From an uncultured Lachnospiraceae bacterium (lineage in GTDB: Bacteria; Bacillota; Clostridia; Lachnospirales; Lachnospiraceae): DNA of 64,000 nucleotides. Of this stretch, positions 48,547 to 56,759 are shown piece by piece; within the stretch, counting starts at the first letter, position 1; each line of letters begins with the position of its first letter. The notes below the pieces were generated by a model. The model was not told the origin of the DNA. It worked only from the letters and a program-made list of their open reading frames with translations, and did no database searches. The translations under genes were made by a program, and so were the position numbers. The stretch spans positions 1-64,000 of the forward strand of contig CAJUST010000015.1 in assembly GCA_910589105.1 (NCBI GenBank), read 5' to 3'.

Positions 48547-48924
48547 ATGGAAAAGCGTTTTGGGAAAAATGACAAAATCCTGCTGGGGACAGTGTTTTTA
48601 ATCCTAGCGGCTGCAAGCGTTTGGTTCTATTTTTTTTCAGGGGAAGAAGGAGCTTTTGCAAAAGTCACTGTAGACGGCCAGTTTTATGGCGCGTATTCCT
48701 TGAAAAAAGACAGTGAAGTGGAAATTTTAATAAAAGAAAAAGTGACAAATGTACTGCGGATACAAAATGGCAAAGCAGATATGTATATGGCAGACTGCCC
48801 AGACTTGCTTTGTGTCCATCAGAGGGCAATTTCCAGACAGAAAGAAACGATTGTCTGCCTGCCGAATAAAGTAGTGGTAGAAATCGTCGGCGGAAAAGAA
48901 GCCGGACTGGATGCAGTGACATGA
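48547..48924 (+). CDS. NusG domain II-type membrane-anchored protein
   Basis: The 125-residue protein has one N-terminal membrane helix (ILLGTVFLILAAASVWFYFF) and an extracellular NusG_II-like beta domain with CPDLLCVHQRAISRQKETIVCLPNKVVVEI, which includes two cysteines. The family is commonly followed by a Gx-transporter gene, as here (10 nt), and both may belong to a redox-linked or isoprenoid-related membrane system; function is not established. The start at 48547 (ATG) is chosen; a TTG at 48535 overlapping miaB is possible because GGAGAGG lies at 48527-48533. Confidence 0.85.
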   Translation: MEKRFGKNDKILLGTVFLILAAASVWFYFFSGEEGAFAKVTVDGQFYGAYSLKKDSEVEILIKEKVTNVLRIQNGKADMYMADCPDLLCVHQRAISRQKETIVCLPNKVVVEIVGGKEAGLDAVT

Positions 48925-48934
48925 AAGGGAGCAT

Positions 48935-49423
48935 ATGAAACGAAAAACGGCGTTTTTAGGAATGTTTTTAGCGTTAGCGCTAATCTGCAGTTATGTAGAA
49001 TCGCTCATTCCGTTCTATTTTGGCATTCCGGGGGTGAAACTGGGATTGGCCAATATCGTTACCGTCCTAATGCTTTACGGCATAGGCGCAAAAGAAGCGT
49101 TTTGCGTTTCCGTTGCCCGTATACTTCTGGCGGGATTTCTATTTGGAAACCCGTTTAGCATTTTATATAGTCTAAGCGGCGGGATACTCAGTTTTTTCGC
49201 CATGCTCTGTTTAAAATCCATTGGGACATTCCATTTGGTTTCCGTTAGCGTGGCAGGCGGCATTTTCCACAACATCGGGCAACTGGCGGCGGCAGCCATT
49301 GCAGTCGAAACTTACAATCTGGTTTATTATTCGCCCATCTTGCTATTCGCAGGCTTTTTGACAGGATTTCTCATCGGGATCTTAGCTCAGGAACTTCTTC
49401 GGCGGCTAAACGGTTATTTATAG
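48935..49423 (+). CDS. Gx-transporter family membrane protein (Hpre_diP_synt_I type)
   Basis: The 162-residue protein has about five membrane helices, with the signature ESLIPFYFGIPGVKLGLANIVTV and then ARILLAGFLFGNPFSILYSLSGG. The family was once named heptaprenyl diphosphate synthase component I; it looks more like an ECF-type S component (ThiW-like). The ligand is unknown. It forms a pair with the NusG-II protein, and ruvA begins 8 nt later, so all may share a transcript. Confidence 0.88.
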   Translation: MKRKTAFLGMFLALALICSYVESLIPFYFGIPGVKLGLANIVTVLMLYGIGAKEAFCVSVARILLAGFLFGNPFSILYSLSGGILSFFAMLCLKSIGTFHLVSVSVAGGIFHNIGQLAAAAIAVETYNLVYYSPILLFAGFLTGFLIGILAQELLRRLNGYL

Positions 49424-49431
49424 GAGGAGAT

Positions 49432-50040
49432 ATGTATTCGTACATTAAGGGGACATTGGCAGAAATTGCAGAAGGGTATATCGTCATAGACAATCATGGA
49501 ATCGGCTATCAGATTCAGACCTCAGCAAATAGTATAGACGAACTGCCCCCGCTTGGGGCGGAAGTCAAAATATATACATATTTACATGTAAAAGAAGACG
49601 GAATGGCATTGTTTGGTTTTCCTGCAAAAGAAACCCTGAAGATCTTTCAGCTTCTATTGCGTGTCAACGGCATTGGCCCAAAAGGCGCGCTTGGGATATT
49701 AGCGGCGTTATCAGTCGAGGAACTGCGTTTCGCCGTCCTTGCAGGAGATGTAAAAGCAATTTCAAAAGCGCCGGGAATCGGGGCAAAATCAGCCCAGAGG
49801 ATTATTTTAGAACTCAAAGACAAGCTAAACATAGAAGATCTGTATACAGAAACGCAAACCGAGCCAAAATCAGCTCCCGAAAAGGGCAGTTCCGCCCGAA
49901 ATGAAGCCGTTCAAGCATTAGTTGCCCTTGGTTACTCATCTTCCGAAGCGCTTTCGGCAATTACAAAAGCAGATGTTTCACAGAAAGCAGATGTAGAGGA
50001 TATTTTAAAAGCGGCATTAAAAGCAATGGCAAAATTTTAA
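49432..50040 (+). CDS. ruvA: Holliday junction DNA helicase subunit RuvA
   Basis: RuvA binds four-way junctions and loads the RuvB motor. The 202-residue protein starts MYSYIKGTLAEIAEGYIVIDNHGIGY (OB fold), has two helix-hairpin-helix motifs (LLRVNGIGPKGALGIL and KAPGIGAKSAQRIILELKDKL), a flexible linker, and the C-terminal RuvB-binding three-helix domain with EAVQALVALGYSSSEA. AGGAGG is just upstream. ruvB normally follows directly; here it is 337 nt away because of relic DNA. Confidence 0.97.
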   Translation: MYSYIKGTLAEIAEGYIVIDNHGIGYQIQTSANSIDELPPLGAEVKIYTYLHVKEDGMALFGFPAKETLKIFQLLLRVNGIGPKGALGILAALSVEELRFAVLAGDVKAISKAPGIGAKSAQRIILELKDKLNIEDLYTETQTEPKSAPEKGSSARNEAVQALVALGYSSSEALSAITKADVSQKADVEDILKAALKAMAKF

Positions 50041-50179
50041 TAACGGAAAACATGACATAGGCGGCAGTAAGAAACAGAAAGCTTAGTAAGGAAATAAGAA
50101 TCAAAGCCGCATTTGTGAAAAAACAGCGCTTCGGTCAAGCAGAAAGGGGAAAATCACAGAGATGTGATCCGGCAAATAA

Positions 50180-50317
50180 AAAGAACCAGACATTTACAAC
50201 AAAAAATCAAAAGCCGTCCTTCCCAACAAAGAATCCATTAAAAAAGCAATTATAAACGCAGCATTTCGCGGCAGCCTAGGAACAAATCTGCCAAAAGAAA
50301 AAACACGCAATCAATAA
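50180..50317 (+). pseudogene. Relic resembling the C-terminus of a type I restriction specificity subunit (HsdS)
   Basis: Between ruvA and ruvB a frame without a proper start reads into SIKKAIINAAFRGSLGTNL before a stop at 50315. HsdS proteins of Clostridia carry a near-identical segment (IKQAILxKAFRGELGTNDP) at the end of a recognition domain. Only about 45 codons remain and the upstream 140 nt show no matching frame, so this is a remnant of a former insertion. The rest of the 337-base gap contains nothing else I recognise. Confidence 0.45.
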
Positions 50318-50377
50318 ATAAGAAATCATGAAAAGAGAACATAAAACAATAAAGGATACATGGAAACGGGGTAGGAA

Positions 50378-51391
50378 ATGGAAAAGCGCGTAATATCGAC
50401 ACAGATTCAGACAGAAGACGTCACAATCGAAACAAATCTCCGTCCGCAGACACTAGACGATTACATAGGTCAGGCAAAGACGAAAGAAAACTTAAAAGTC
50501 TATATAGAAGCCGCAAAATTAAGAAACGAAGCATTAGACCACGTGCTTTTTTTTGGCCCGCCGGGTTTAGGGAAAACAACGCTTGCGGGAATCATTGCAA
50601 ACGAGATGGGAACGCACATAAAAATCACAAGCGGCCCGGCAATCGGAAAACCCGGAGAAATGGCGGCAATTTTAAGCAATCTAAAAGAAGGCGATGTGCT
50701 GTTTGTCGATGAAATCCACCGTTTAAACCGGCAAGTGGAAGAAGTGCTCTACCCGGCAATGGAAGATTACGTCATTGACGTTATGATCGGAAAAGGAGCG
50801 ACCGCCCGATCTATCCGCCTCGATTTACCCAAATTCACCCTAGTAGGGGCAACCACAAGAGCAGGCCTGTTATCCGCTCCGTTGCGTGACCGTTTCGGCG
50901 TCGTGCATCATTTAGAATTTTATACCCTAGAGGAGCTAAAAATAATAATCCTGCATTCAGCAAAAAAACTAGAAGTCTCCATCGACGAAGCCGGAGCGGC
51001 AGAACTAGCAAAACGAAGCCGGGGAACGCCAAGGCTTGCGAACCGTTTCCTAAAACGCGTCCGTGATTTTGCGCAAGTAAAATATGACGGGCGCATAACC
51101 GAAGAAGTGGCAAAATTCGCCCTAGACTTACTAGAAGTCGATTCCATGGGACTAGACCAAAACGACAGAAATATCCTATACGCCATCATGGAAAAATTCT
51201 CCGGCGGCCCCGTAGGACTTGACACCTTAGCCGCCGCAATCGGAGAAGACGCCGGAACAATAGAAGATGTATACGAACCATACCTAGTAAAAAATGGATT
51301 TATCAACCGCACCCCAAAAGGCAGAGTCGCCACAGATTTTGCCTTCCGCTACTACGCATCAATAACTGCCCACCCCAAAAATAAAGATTAA
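50378..51391 (+). CDS. ruvB: Holliday junction DNA helicase RuvB
   Basis: The 337-residue AAA+ motor has LRPQTLDDYIGQAKTKENLKVY, Walker A FFGPPGLGKTTLAGIIA, Walker B VLFVDEIHRLNRQVEEVLYPAMED, sensor GATTRAGLLSAPLRDRFG, and a C-terminal winged helix with PKGRVATDFA. With RuvA it drives branch migration in recombination repair. Length is normal. Leucine CTA and C-ending codons are more frequent than in the neighbouring genes, especially in the 3' half. It is separated from ruvA by relic DNA, so a nearby promoter is needed, but none is clear. Confidence 0.97.
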   Translation: MEKRVISTQIQTEDVTIETNLRPQTLDDYIGQAKTKENLKVYIEAAKLRNEALDHVLFFGPPGLGKTTLAGIIANEMGTHIKITSGPAIGKPGEMAAILSNLKEGDVLFVDEIHRLNRQVEEVLYPAMEDYVIDVMIGKGATARSIRLDLPKFTLVGATTRAGLLSAPLRDRFGVVHHLEFYTLEELKIIILHSAKKLEVSIDEAGAAELAKRSRGTPRLANRFLKRVRDFAQVKYDGRITEEVAKFALDLLEVDSMGLDQNDRNILYAIMEKFSGGPVGLDTLAAAIGEDAGTIEDVYEPYLVKNGFINRTPKGRVATDFAFRYYASITAHPKNKD

Positions 51392-51450
51392 CAAAAAATA
51401 AGCAATAAAAGAAACTAAAAAATTTTATTGATAAAAGGCATAAGACAAGT

Positions 51451-52548
51451 ATGCGAAAATACTATGTTGACAATATACGTTGGATTATTATTTTACTTCT
51501 TGTTCCCTACCATGCAGCAATGGCATGGAATGTATGGGGAGAGCCAAATTACATTTATTTTGAAAAAAATAAAATAATTAGCGGCATTGTGGTATTTTTT
51601 AGCCCGTATTTTATGCCGCTTATGTTTTGTATTGCAGGCATTTCCACAAGATTTGCGCTGCAAAAGCGGACAATCGGGCAATATGTGTTGGAAAGGACTA
51701 AAAAATTACTGATACCATTTATTTTTGGGACAGCGTTAATTATGCCGCCTATGACATATATAGCCGATAAATTTAATTATGGTTATCAAGGGAATTTATT
51801 TCAGCATTATGCTGTTTTCTTAACACATTTTACAGACTTAACAGGCGCTGACGGCGGTTTTTCGGTTGGACAGTTTTGGTTTATTCTATACCTGTTCCTT
51901 ATTTCTTTCATTGCTGTTGGAATTATCTTATTACAAAGAAAAATAATGCTCCTAAAAGATATTGAAATACCGCTTGCGCTGATTTTTCTTTGGGGATTAC
52001 CGTTACCACTTTTTAGCGGAGCGCTTTCGATAGGCGGAAAAAGCCTTGTGGAATATACTTACATATTTCTTGTTGGCTACTATATGTTTTCAAACGATGA
52101 TGTAATCAACAAAGTAGAAAAATGGAAATGGATTTTCTTGTACATAGGCATAACGGCAACGATTTTCAATGTATATATGTTTATTTGGTCAGATACACAG
52201 CAAACATTCTTAAATACGATTGCTAAATATGTATCGGAGTGGTTTATGATTAATTCCTTGCTAGGGATTGGAAAAAGACATTTGAATTTTAAAGGGAAAA
52301 TATCAAAATATATGTCAAAAAGGTCATATTCTTTTTATGTTTTTCATTTTATTTGGGTGGTATTGTTCCAATATCTATTATTTAATGTATGTAGTGGCAA
52401 TATAATTTTACTATATGCTTTACCAGCGCTTTTTGCATATGGGGCAACATTGCTATGCTGTGAGATTTGTAACAGAGTATCTTCAATTTTAAAAAATCCG
52501 TTTTACAAAGCGCAGCCGCCCACCACACAAAAAAATTTTCAAAATTGA
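51451..52548 (+). CDS. Acyltransferase 3-family membrane protein
   Basis: The 365-residue protein has about ten membrane helices and the family N-terminus MRKYYVDNIRWIIILLLVPYHAAMAWN, including the catalytic histidine in the first helix region (PYHA). It should transfer an acyl group from a carrier to an extracellular glycan, lipid or wall polymer; the acceptor is unknown. The gene is visibly richer in A and T than its neighbours and lies between the housekeeping genes ruvB and zapA, so it may have been acquired. The ribosome site is weak. Confidence 0.88.
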   Translation: MRKYYVDNIRWIIILLLVPYHAAMAWNVWGEPNYIYFEKNKIISGIVVFFSPYFMPLMFCIAGISTRFALQKRTIGQYVLERTKKLLIPFIFGTALIMPPMTYIADKFNYGYQGNLFQHYAVFLTHFTDLTGADGGFSVGQFWFILYLFLISFIAVGIILLQRKIMLLKDIEIPLALIFLWGLPLPLFSGALSIGGKSLVEYTYIFLVGYYMFSNDDVINKVEKWKWIFLYIGITATIFNVYMFIWSDTQQTFLNTIAKYVSEWFMINSLLGIGKRHLNFKGKISKYMSKRSYSFYVFHFIWVVLFQYLLFNVCSGNIILLYALPALFAYGATLLCCEICNRVSSILKNPFYKAQPPTTQKNFQN

Positions 52549-52556
52549 TTTCGGGC

Positions 52557-52585
52557 TTGCAAGATAACTGAATTATCAGTATAAT
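52557..52585 (+). promoter_or_regulatory. Promoter of zapA
   Basis: TTGCAA (52557-52562), 17-bp spacer, perfect TATAAT (52580-52585), 34 nt before the start codon. Confidence 0.8.
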
Positions 52586-52619
52586 AAATCATAAGCAGTA
52601 CAATTTGGGAGGAAAACGT

Positions 52620-53171
52620 ATGGCATCGAAGTCCAATACCGAAGTTATTATTGGCGGCAAGGTGTATACGCTGAGCGGGTACGAAGGGGAAGAGTATTTG
52701 CAGCGTGTTGCGGTGTATATCAATAATAAAATAAATGAATTTAATGAAATGGAAGATTTCCGCCGCTTAACAGTCGATATGAAAGCGACATTAATCCAGT
52801 TAAATATTGCAGACGATTACTTCAAAGCAAAAGACAGAATCGAAAAACTCGAACAGGATTTAGAGCAGAAAGAAAAAGAAATCTACGATCTAAAGCATGA
52901 GCTGATTACAGCCCAAATCCAATCCGAAACGAGTGAAAAGGAAAACAAAGAGCTGGAGCTGCAAAACAGGGAATTGACATTGAAAAAGACACAACTGGAA
53001 TCTGCGTTGGAAGACGCCCTGCTAGGGCCATTAGAGCAAGGGCAGGAGCCGCAAACTCCGGTTTATGATTCTTCCTTGGAAGATATGTTAGACGATGCGT
53101 TAGCAGACTCCATACCGCAGATGGAACCTGCAAAACCAAACGGATCTAAGAATAAAAAAGGCAAGAAATAG
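52620..53171 (+). CDS. zapA: Cell division protein ZapA
   Basis: ZapA bundles FtsZ filaments at the division site. Residues 1-80 form the ZapA core (NTEVIIGGKVYTLSGYEGEEYLQRVAVYINNKI); a long coiled coil (about 80-140) and an acidic tail with SSLEDMLDDALADS follow, ending in a lysine-rich stretch. At 183 residues it is longer than the 85-100 residue Bacillus protein, as is usual in Lachnospiraceae-like relatives. The start at 52620 follows GGGAGG. It has its own promoter and terminator. Confidence 0.92.
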   Translation: MASKSNTEVIIGGKVYTLSGYEGEEYLQRVAVYINNKINEFNEMEDFRRLTVDMKATLIQLNIADDYFKAKDRIEKLEQDLEQKEKEIYDLKHELITAQIQSETSEKENKELELQNRELTLKKTQLESALEDALLGPLEQGQEPQTPVYDSSLEDMLDDALADSIPQMEPAKPNGSKNKKGKK

Positions 53172-53200
53172 GGGGACGAGTTTATTTCGTCCTCTTTTTT
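53172..53200 (+). terminator. Terminator of zapA
   Basis: GGACGA (53174-53179) pairs with TCGTCC (53187-53192), with flanking G-T pairs, then TTTTTT. It begins right after the stop codon. Confidence 0.8.
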
Positions 53201-53256
53201 ACTAAGCATCCGTCAAAATGCAAAAGAGCATATTTTGCCGGATTAGGGAGGAAGAT

Positions 53257-55407
53257 ATGTCACAAAAATTAGAGCTTTTAGCTCCGGCGGGAAATTTTCA
53301 TACTCTAAAAGAAGTTCTTGCGGCTGGCGCCGATGCGGTTTATCTGGGTGGAAGCCAGTTTAGCGCAAGGGCTTACGCGGGAAATTTTAATCAAGAAGAA
53401 GTATTGTCCGCGATTGACTACGGCCATATCCACAATAAAAAAATCATACTGGCAGTCAACACCCTGTTAAAAGGACGGGAGATAGAAGAACAGTTGTATG
53501 AGTATCTTCTGCCCTTTTATGAGCAGGGGCTTTCTGCCGTTATAGTTCAGGATTTTGGCGTAATGCAGTTTATCCGCAGAAATTTCAAAGATCTGCCGGT
53601 ACATGCAAGCACGCAGATGACAGTCACAGGCGTAAGCGGCGCGAAACTGTTAAAAAAAGCGGGGGCGTCCCGTATCGTAATGGCAAGAGAATTGTCCTTA
53701 CAGGAAATCCAAAAAATCCATCAGGAAGTTTCCATAGAGATAGAAGCGTTCGCGCATGGCGCGCTTTGTTACAGTTATTCCGGCCAATGCCTTTTTTCAA
53801 GCCTTTTAGGGGGCAGGAGCGGCAACCGCGGGCGCTGCGCCCAGCCTTGCAGGCTTTCTTATGAAGCATATGACAGCCGGTTTAAGAAAATAAGCAAAAG
53901 CCAAAAGCAGTATCCCCTAAGCCCAAAAGACCTTTGTACAATAGAACTCATTCCCCAGCTTTCAGAAAGCGGCGTTTTTTCCTTTAAAATCGAAGGCAGA
54001 ATGAAGCAGGCGGAATATGCCGCCGGGGTTGTGTCGGTTTACAGAAGATGCATAGACCGTTATTTAAACGGGGGAAAAGAAGCGTATTACGTCAAAAAAG
54101 AGGAGATGGAATATCTTTTAAACCTTGGAAACCGAAGCGGGTTTACAAACGGATGCTATCAGCAATGGAATGGGGCGGATATGATTACATTTGATAATTC
54201 TTCCCACGAAAAAAGCATAGCAGAAAGCGTTCCTTTGCAAGAAGAATTAAAACAGAAGATTTCCGGCGTATTAACAGTAAAACAAAACCGTCCAATGGAG
54301 TGCGTCGTTTGGCGTGAAGGACGTAAGTGTCAGGTATTTGGGGAAATTCCAAAAGAGGCAGTCAATCAGCCTGTGACAGAAGAATCGCTTCGGGCAAGAT
54401 TTGAGAAAACAGGGACTACGCCGTTTGTGTTTGAATCGCTGAAAATTCAGTTAGATGACGGTCTGTTCCTTCCGGCTTCGCAAATCAATGAGCTTCGGCG
54501 GCAGGCGTTGGACGGGCTTATCAAACAGTGCGTATCCCCATTTAGGCGGAAAGCTTCCGGATACAGAAAACAGAAGGAACGCCAAAGCGGCGTGAAAGAA
54601 GGGAAAAACTGTCTGATTACTGCATCTGCGGAAACGAAAGAGCAGCTTGCCGTTTTATTGGAAAGCCCGTCCGCGTCTCTTATATATATAGACAGCGCGG
54701 CGTTTTCAAGGGAAGAAACGGTAGATGGCGTAAATCAGGCGGTAAATGCCGCTAAAACAACAGGAAAGCGGGTTTATTATATTCTTCCGGCAGTCTTTCG
54801 GGAAAAAACAGCGGAATTTTACCGCTCTATTTTTGCAAAGTTAAAGCCCGATGGGTTTTTGGCGAAGAACTATGATGCGCTCGGATTTCTGTTGGAACAG
54901 GGCGAAAAACCAGAGAAAATCCGGCTGGATTATAGCCTTCCTGCATGGTCAAATGAAAGCAGGCAGGCATTTGCCGCATTTGGGATTGGAGGAGACGCCG
55001 TTCCTTTGGAGCTGAACCAAAAAGAACTGCGTCACAGAGACAACGCAGGCAGTGAAATGCAGATTTACGGTTATCTGCCTTTGATGACAAGCGTACACTG
55101 TGTCAGCAAAAACGTTTTAGGATGCCGGCATACGCCGTCCCTTACTTACCTGAAAGACCGTTATGCAAAGTTTTTTCCGGTAAAAAACCACTGTAATGAA
55201 TGTTATAATGTTCTTTATAATTCTGTGCCGCTTTGCCTGTTTTCCGTGATGGATCAACTGCAGGATCTTGGCATAGACGCGTTCCGCCTTTCGTTTACCG
55301 TTGAGTCAGGAAAGGAAACAGCGGAAATTTTAGAAATGTTTGCAAAACGCCTGCCGTTTGATATGAGCCATGCGACGTATGGCCACTATAAAAGAGGGGT
55401 GGAGTAA
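53257..55407 (+). CDS. Peptidase U32 family protein (RlhA-like, with C-terminal DUF3656-type region)
   Basis: The 716-residue protein has the U32 barrel start ELLAPAGNFHTLKEVLAAGADAVYLGG and the family signature EAFAHGALCYSYSGQCLFSS with the four cysteines continued by GRCAQPCRL. The second half matches the long-form U32 proteins with a DUF3656 insert and ends with a cysteine-bearing HCNECYNVL segment. Long-form relatives such as E. coli RlhA hydroxylate a cytidine of 23S rRNA, and the cysteines hold an iron-sulfur cluster, so an RNA-modifying role is likelier than proteolysis. The start at 53257 follows GGGAGGAAG. FtsW starts 8 nt after its stop. Confidence 0.88.
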   Translation: MSQKLELLAPAGNFHTLKEVLAAGADAVYLGGSQFSARAYAGNFNQEEVLSAIDYGHIHNKKIILAVNTLLKGREIEEQLYEYLLPFYEQGLSAVIVQDFGVMQFIRRNFKDLPVHASTQMTVTGVSGAKLLKKAGASRIVMARELSLQEIQKIHQEVSIEIEAFAHGALCYSYSGQCLFSSLLGGRSGNRGRCAQPCRLSYEAYDSRFKKISKSQKQYPLSPKDLCTIELIPQLSESGVFSFKIEGRMKQAEYAAGVVSVYRRCIDRYLNGGKEAYYVKKEEMEYLLNLGNRSGFTNGCYQQWNGADMITFDNSSHEKSIAESVPLQEELKQKISGVLTVKQNRPMECVVWREGRKCQVFGEIPKEAVNQPVTEESLRARFEKTGTTPFVFESLKIQLDDGLFLPASQINELRRQALDGLIKQCVSPFRRKASGYRKQKERQSGVKEGKNCLITASAETKEQLAVLLESPSASLIYIDSAAFSREETVDGVNQAVNAAKTTGKRVYYILPAVFREKTAEFYRSIFAKLKPDGFLAKNYDALGFLLEQGEKPEKIRLDYSLPAWSNESRQAFAAFGIGGDAVPLELNQKELRHRDNAGSEMQIYGYLPLMTSVHCVSKNVLGCRHTPSLTYLKDRYAKFFPVKNHCNECYNVLYNSVPLCLFSVMDQLQDLGIDAFRLSFTVESGKETAEILEMFAKRLPFDMSHATYGHYKRGVE

Positions 55408-55415
55408 AGGGGCAT

Positions 55416-56759
55416 ATGGGAAGTATATTTTGCGAAGTATCGAAATATCTAATGATTATATTTTTTTCTCTTTATACATGGGAATGCTTTTCCGTGTTCC
55501 AGAGAAAAAAGACAAAAGAGCGCCAAGACGAAATTTTCCGCCGTCAGAATCTGCTGATGTTCCTTGTGCATTTTGACGGCTATCTCGTCTTGTATGACCA
55601 GACGCAGAATGTATCCGTTCTGGTATTTTACGGGGTTCAGGTCGTGTTTTTTCTAATTGTCATCAGCAGTTATAAACTGCTCTACGAAAAATCCGCCCAG
55701 CTACTCGTCAATAATATGTGTATGTTAATGGCAATCGGCTTTCTGATATTGACAAGGCTTTCATTTGAGCGGGCAGTCAAACAATTTACGATAGCCGTCG
55801 GCTCTATGATATTGGCGCTGGGGATTCCATATTTCATACAGAAAATCCGTTTTATCCGAAACCTGACATGGCTGTACGCAGGCATTGGGCTTTTGGCGCT
55901 TGCTGTCGTCGCCGCGCTTGGGGCAACCAGCTATGGGGCCAAAATTTCATTTACAGTTGCCGGAATTTCCATTCAGCCGTCAGAGTTTGTCAAAATTATA
56001 TTTGTGTTTTTCGTCGCGGGAATGTTCTGCCAGTCCCGCTCCTTAAAGCAAGTGGCTCTAACGACGCTTGTGGCGGCGGCTCATGTGATTATTCTTGTAT
56101 TGTCGAAAGACCTTGGCGGCGCGTTGATTTTCTTTGTCGTCTATATTGTGATGCTCTATGTGGCAACCCGAAACCCATTCTTTTTTATTGGCGGCCTTTT
56201 ATCAGGCTGTGTGGCGGCAATGGCGGCGTACCGTCTTTTTGCCCATGTGCGCGTGCGCGTGGTGGCTTGGCAGGACCCTTTAAGCGTCATTGACAAAGAA
56301 GGGTATCAGATCTGCCAATCCCTGTTTGCCATTGGCACAGGCGGCTGGTTTGGCTCAGGGTTAAATCAGGGCATGCCACAAAAAATCCCGAAAGTGGAGC
56401 AAGACGTTGTCTTTTCTGCTATTTCAGAAGAACTTGGCGGCATTTTTGCGTTGTGCCTGATTATGGTCTGCATGAGCTGTTTTCTGATGTTTTTAAATAT
56501 TGCCATGCAGTTAAAAGACAGTTTTTATAAGCTTGTGGCTCTGGGGCTTGGCGTGACATACGGGTTTCAGGTGTTTTTAACTATTGGCGGCGTGATTAAA
56601 TTTATCCCGTCGACAGGCGTAACGCTTCCGCTTATCAGCTATGGGGGCAGTTCCTTATTTAGCACTATGATTTTATTTGCCATTATTCAGGGATTTTATA
56701 TTTTAAGAGAAAAGGAAGGGAAGCGGAATGGACAAAAAAAAGAACTCCTCCGTCAATAA
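55416..56759 (+). CDS. FtsW/RodA/SpoVE-family lipid II polymerase
   Basis: The 447-residue SEDS protein has about ten to twelve membrane helices. Hallmarks are ISIQPSEFVKIIFVFF, LSKDLGGALIFF (the essential aspartate region), and near the end VTLPLISYGGSSLFSTM. SEDS enzymes polymerise glycan strands together with a class B PBP, here encoded directly downstream with a 32-nt overlap. The N-terminal 130 residues form an extra membrane part longer than in Bacillus FtsW. Whether it serves division, elongation or sporulation cannot be told. Confidence 0.92.
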   Translation: MGSIFCEVSKYLMIIFFSLYTWECFSVFQRKKTKERQDEIFRRQNLLMFLVHFDGYLVLYDQTQNVSVLVFYGVQVVFFLIVISSYKLLYEKSAQLLVNNMCMLMAIGFLILTRLSFERAVKQFTIAVGSMILALGIPYFIQKIRFIRNLTWLYAGIGLLALAVVAALGATSYGAKISFTVAGISIQPSEFVKIIFVFFVAGMFCQSRSLKQVALTTLVAAAHVIILVLSKDLGGALIFFVVYIVMLYVATRNPFFFIGGLLSGCVAAMAAYRLFAHVRVRVVAWQDPLSVIDKEGYQICQSLFAIGTGGWFGSGLNQGMPQKIPKVEQDVVFSAISEELGGIFALCLIMVCMSCFLMFLNIAMQLKDSFYKLVALGLGVTYGFQVFLTIGGVIKFIPSTGVTLPLISYGGSSLFSTMILFAIIQGFYILREKEGKRNGQKKELLRQ

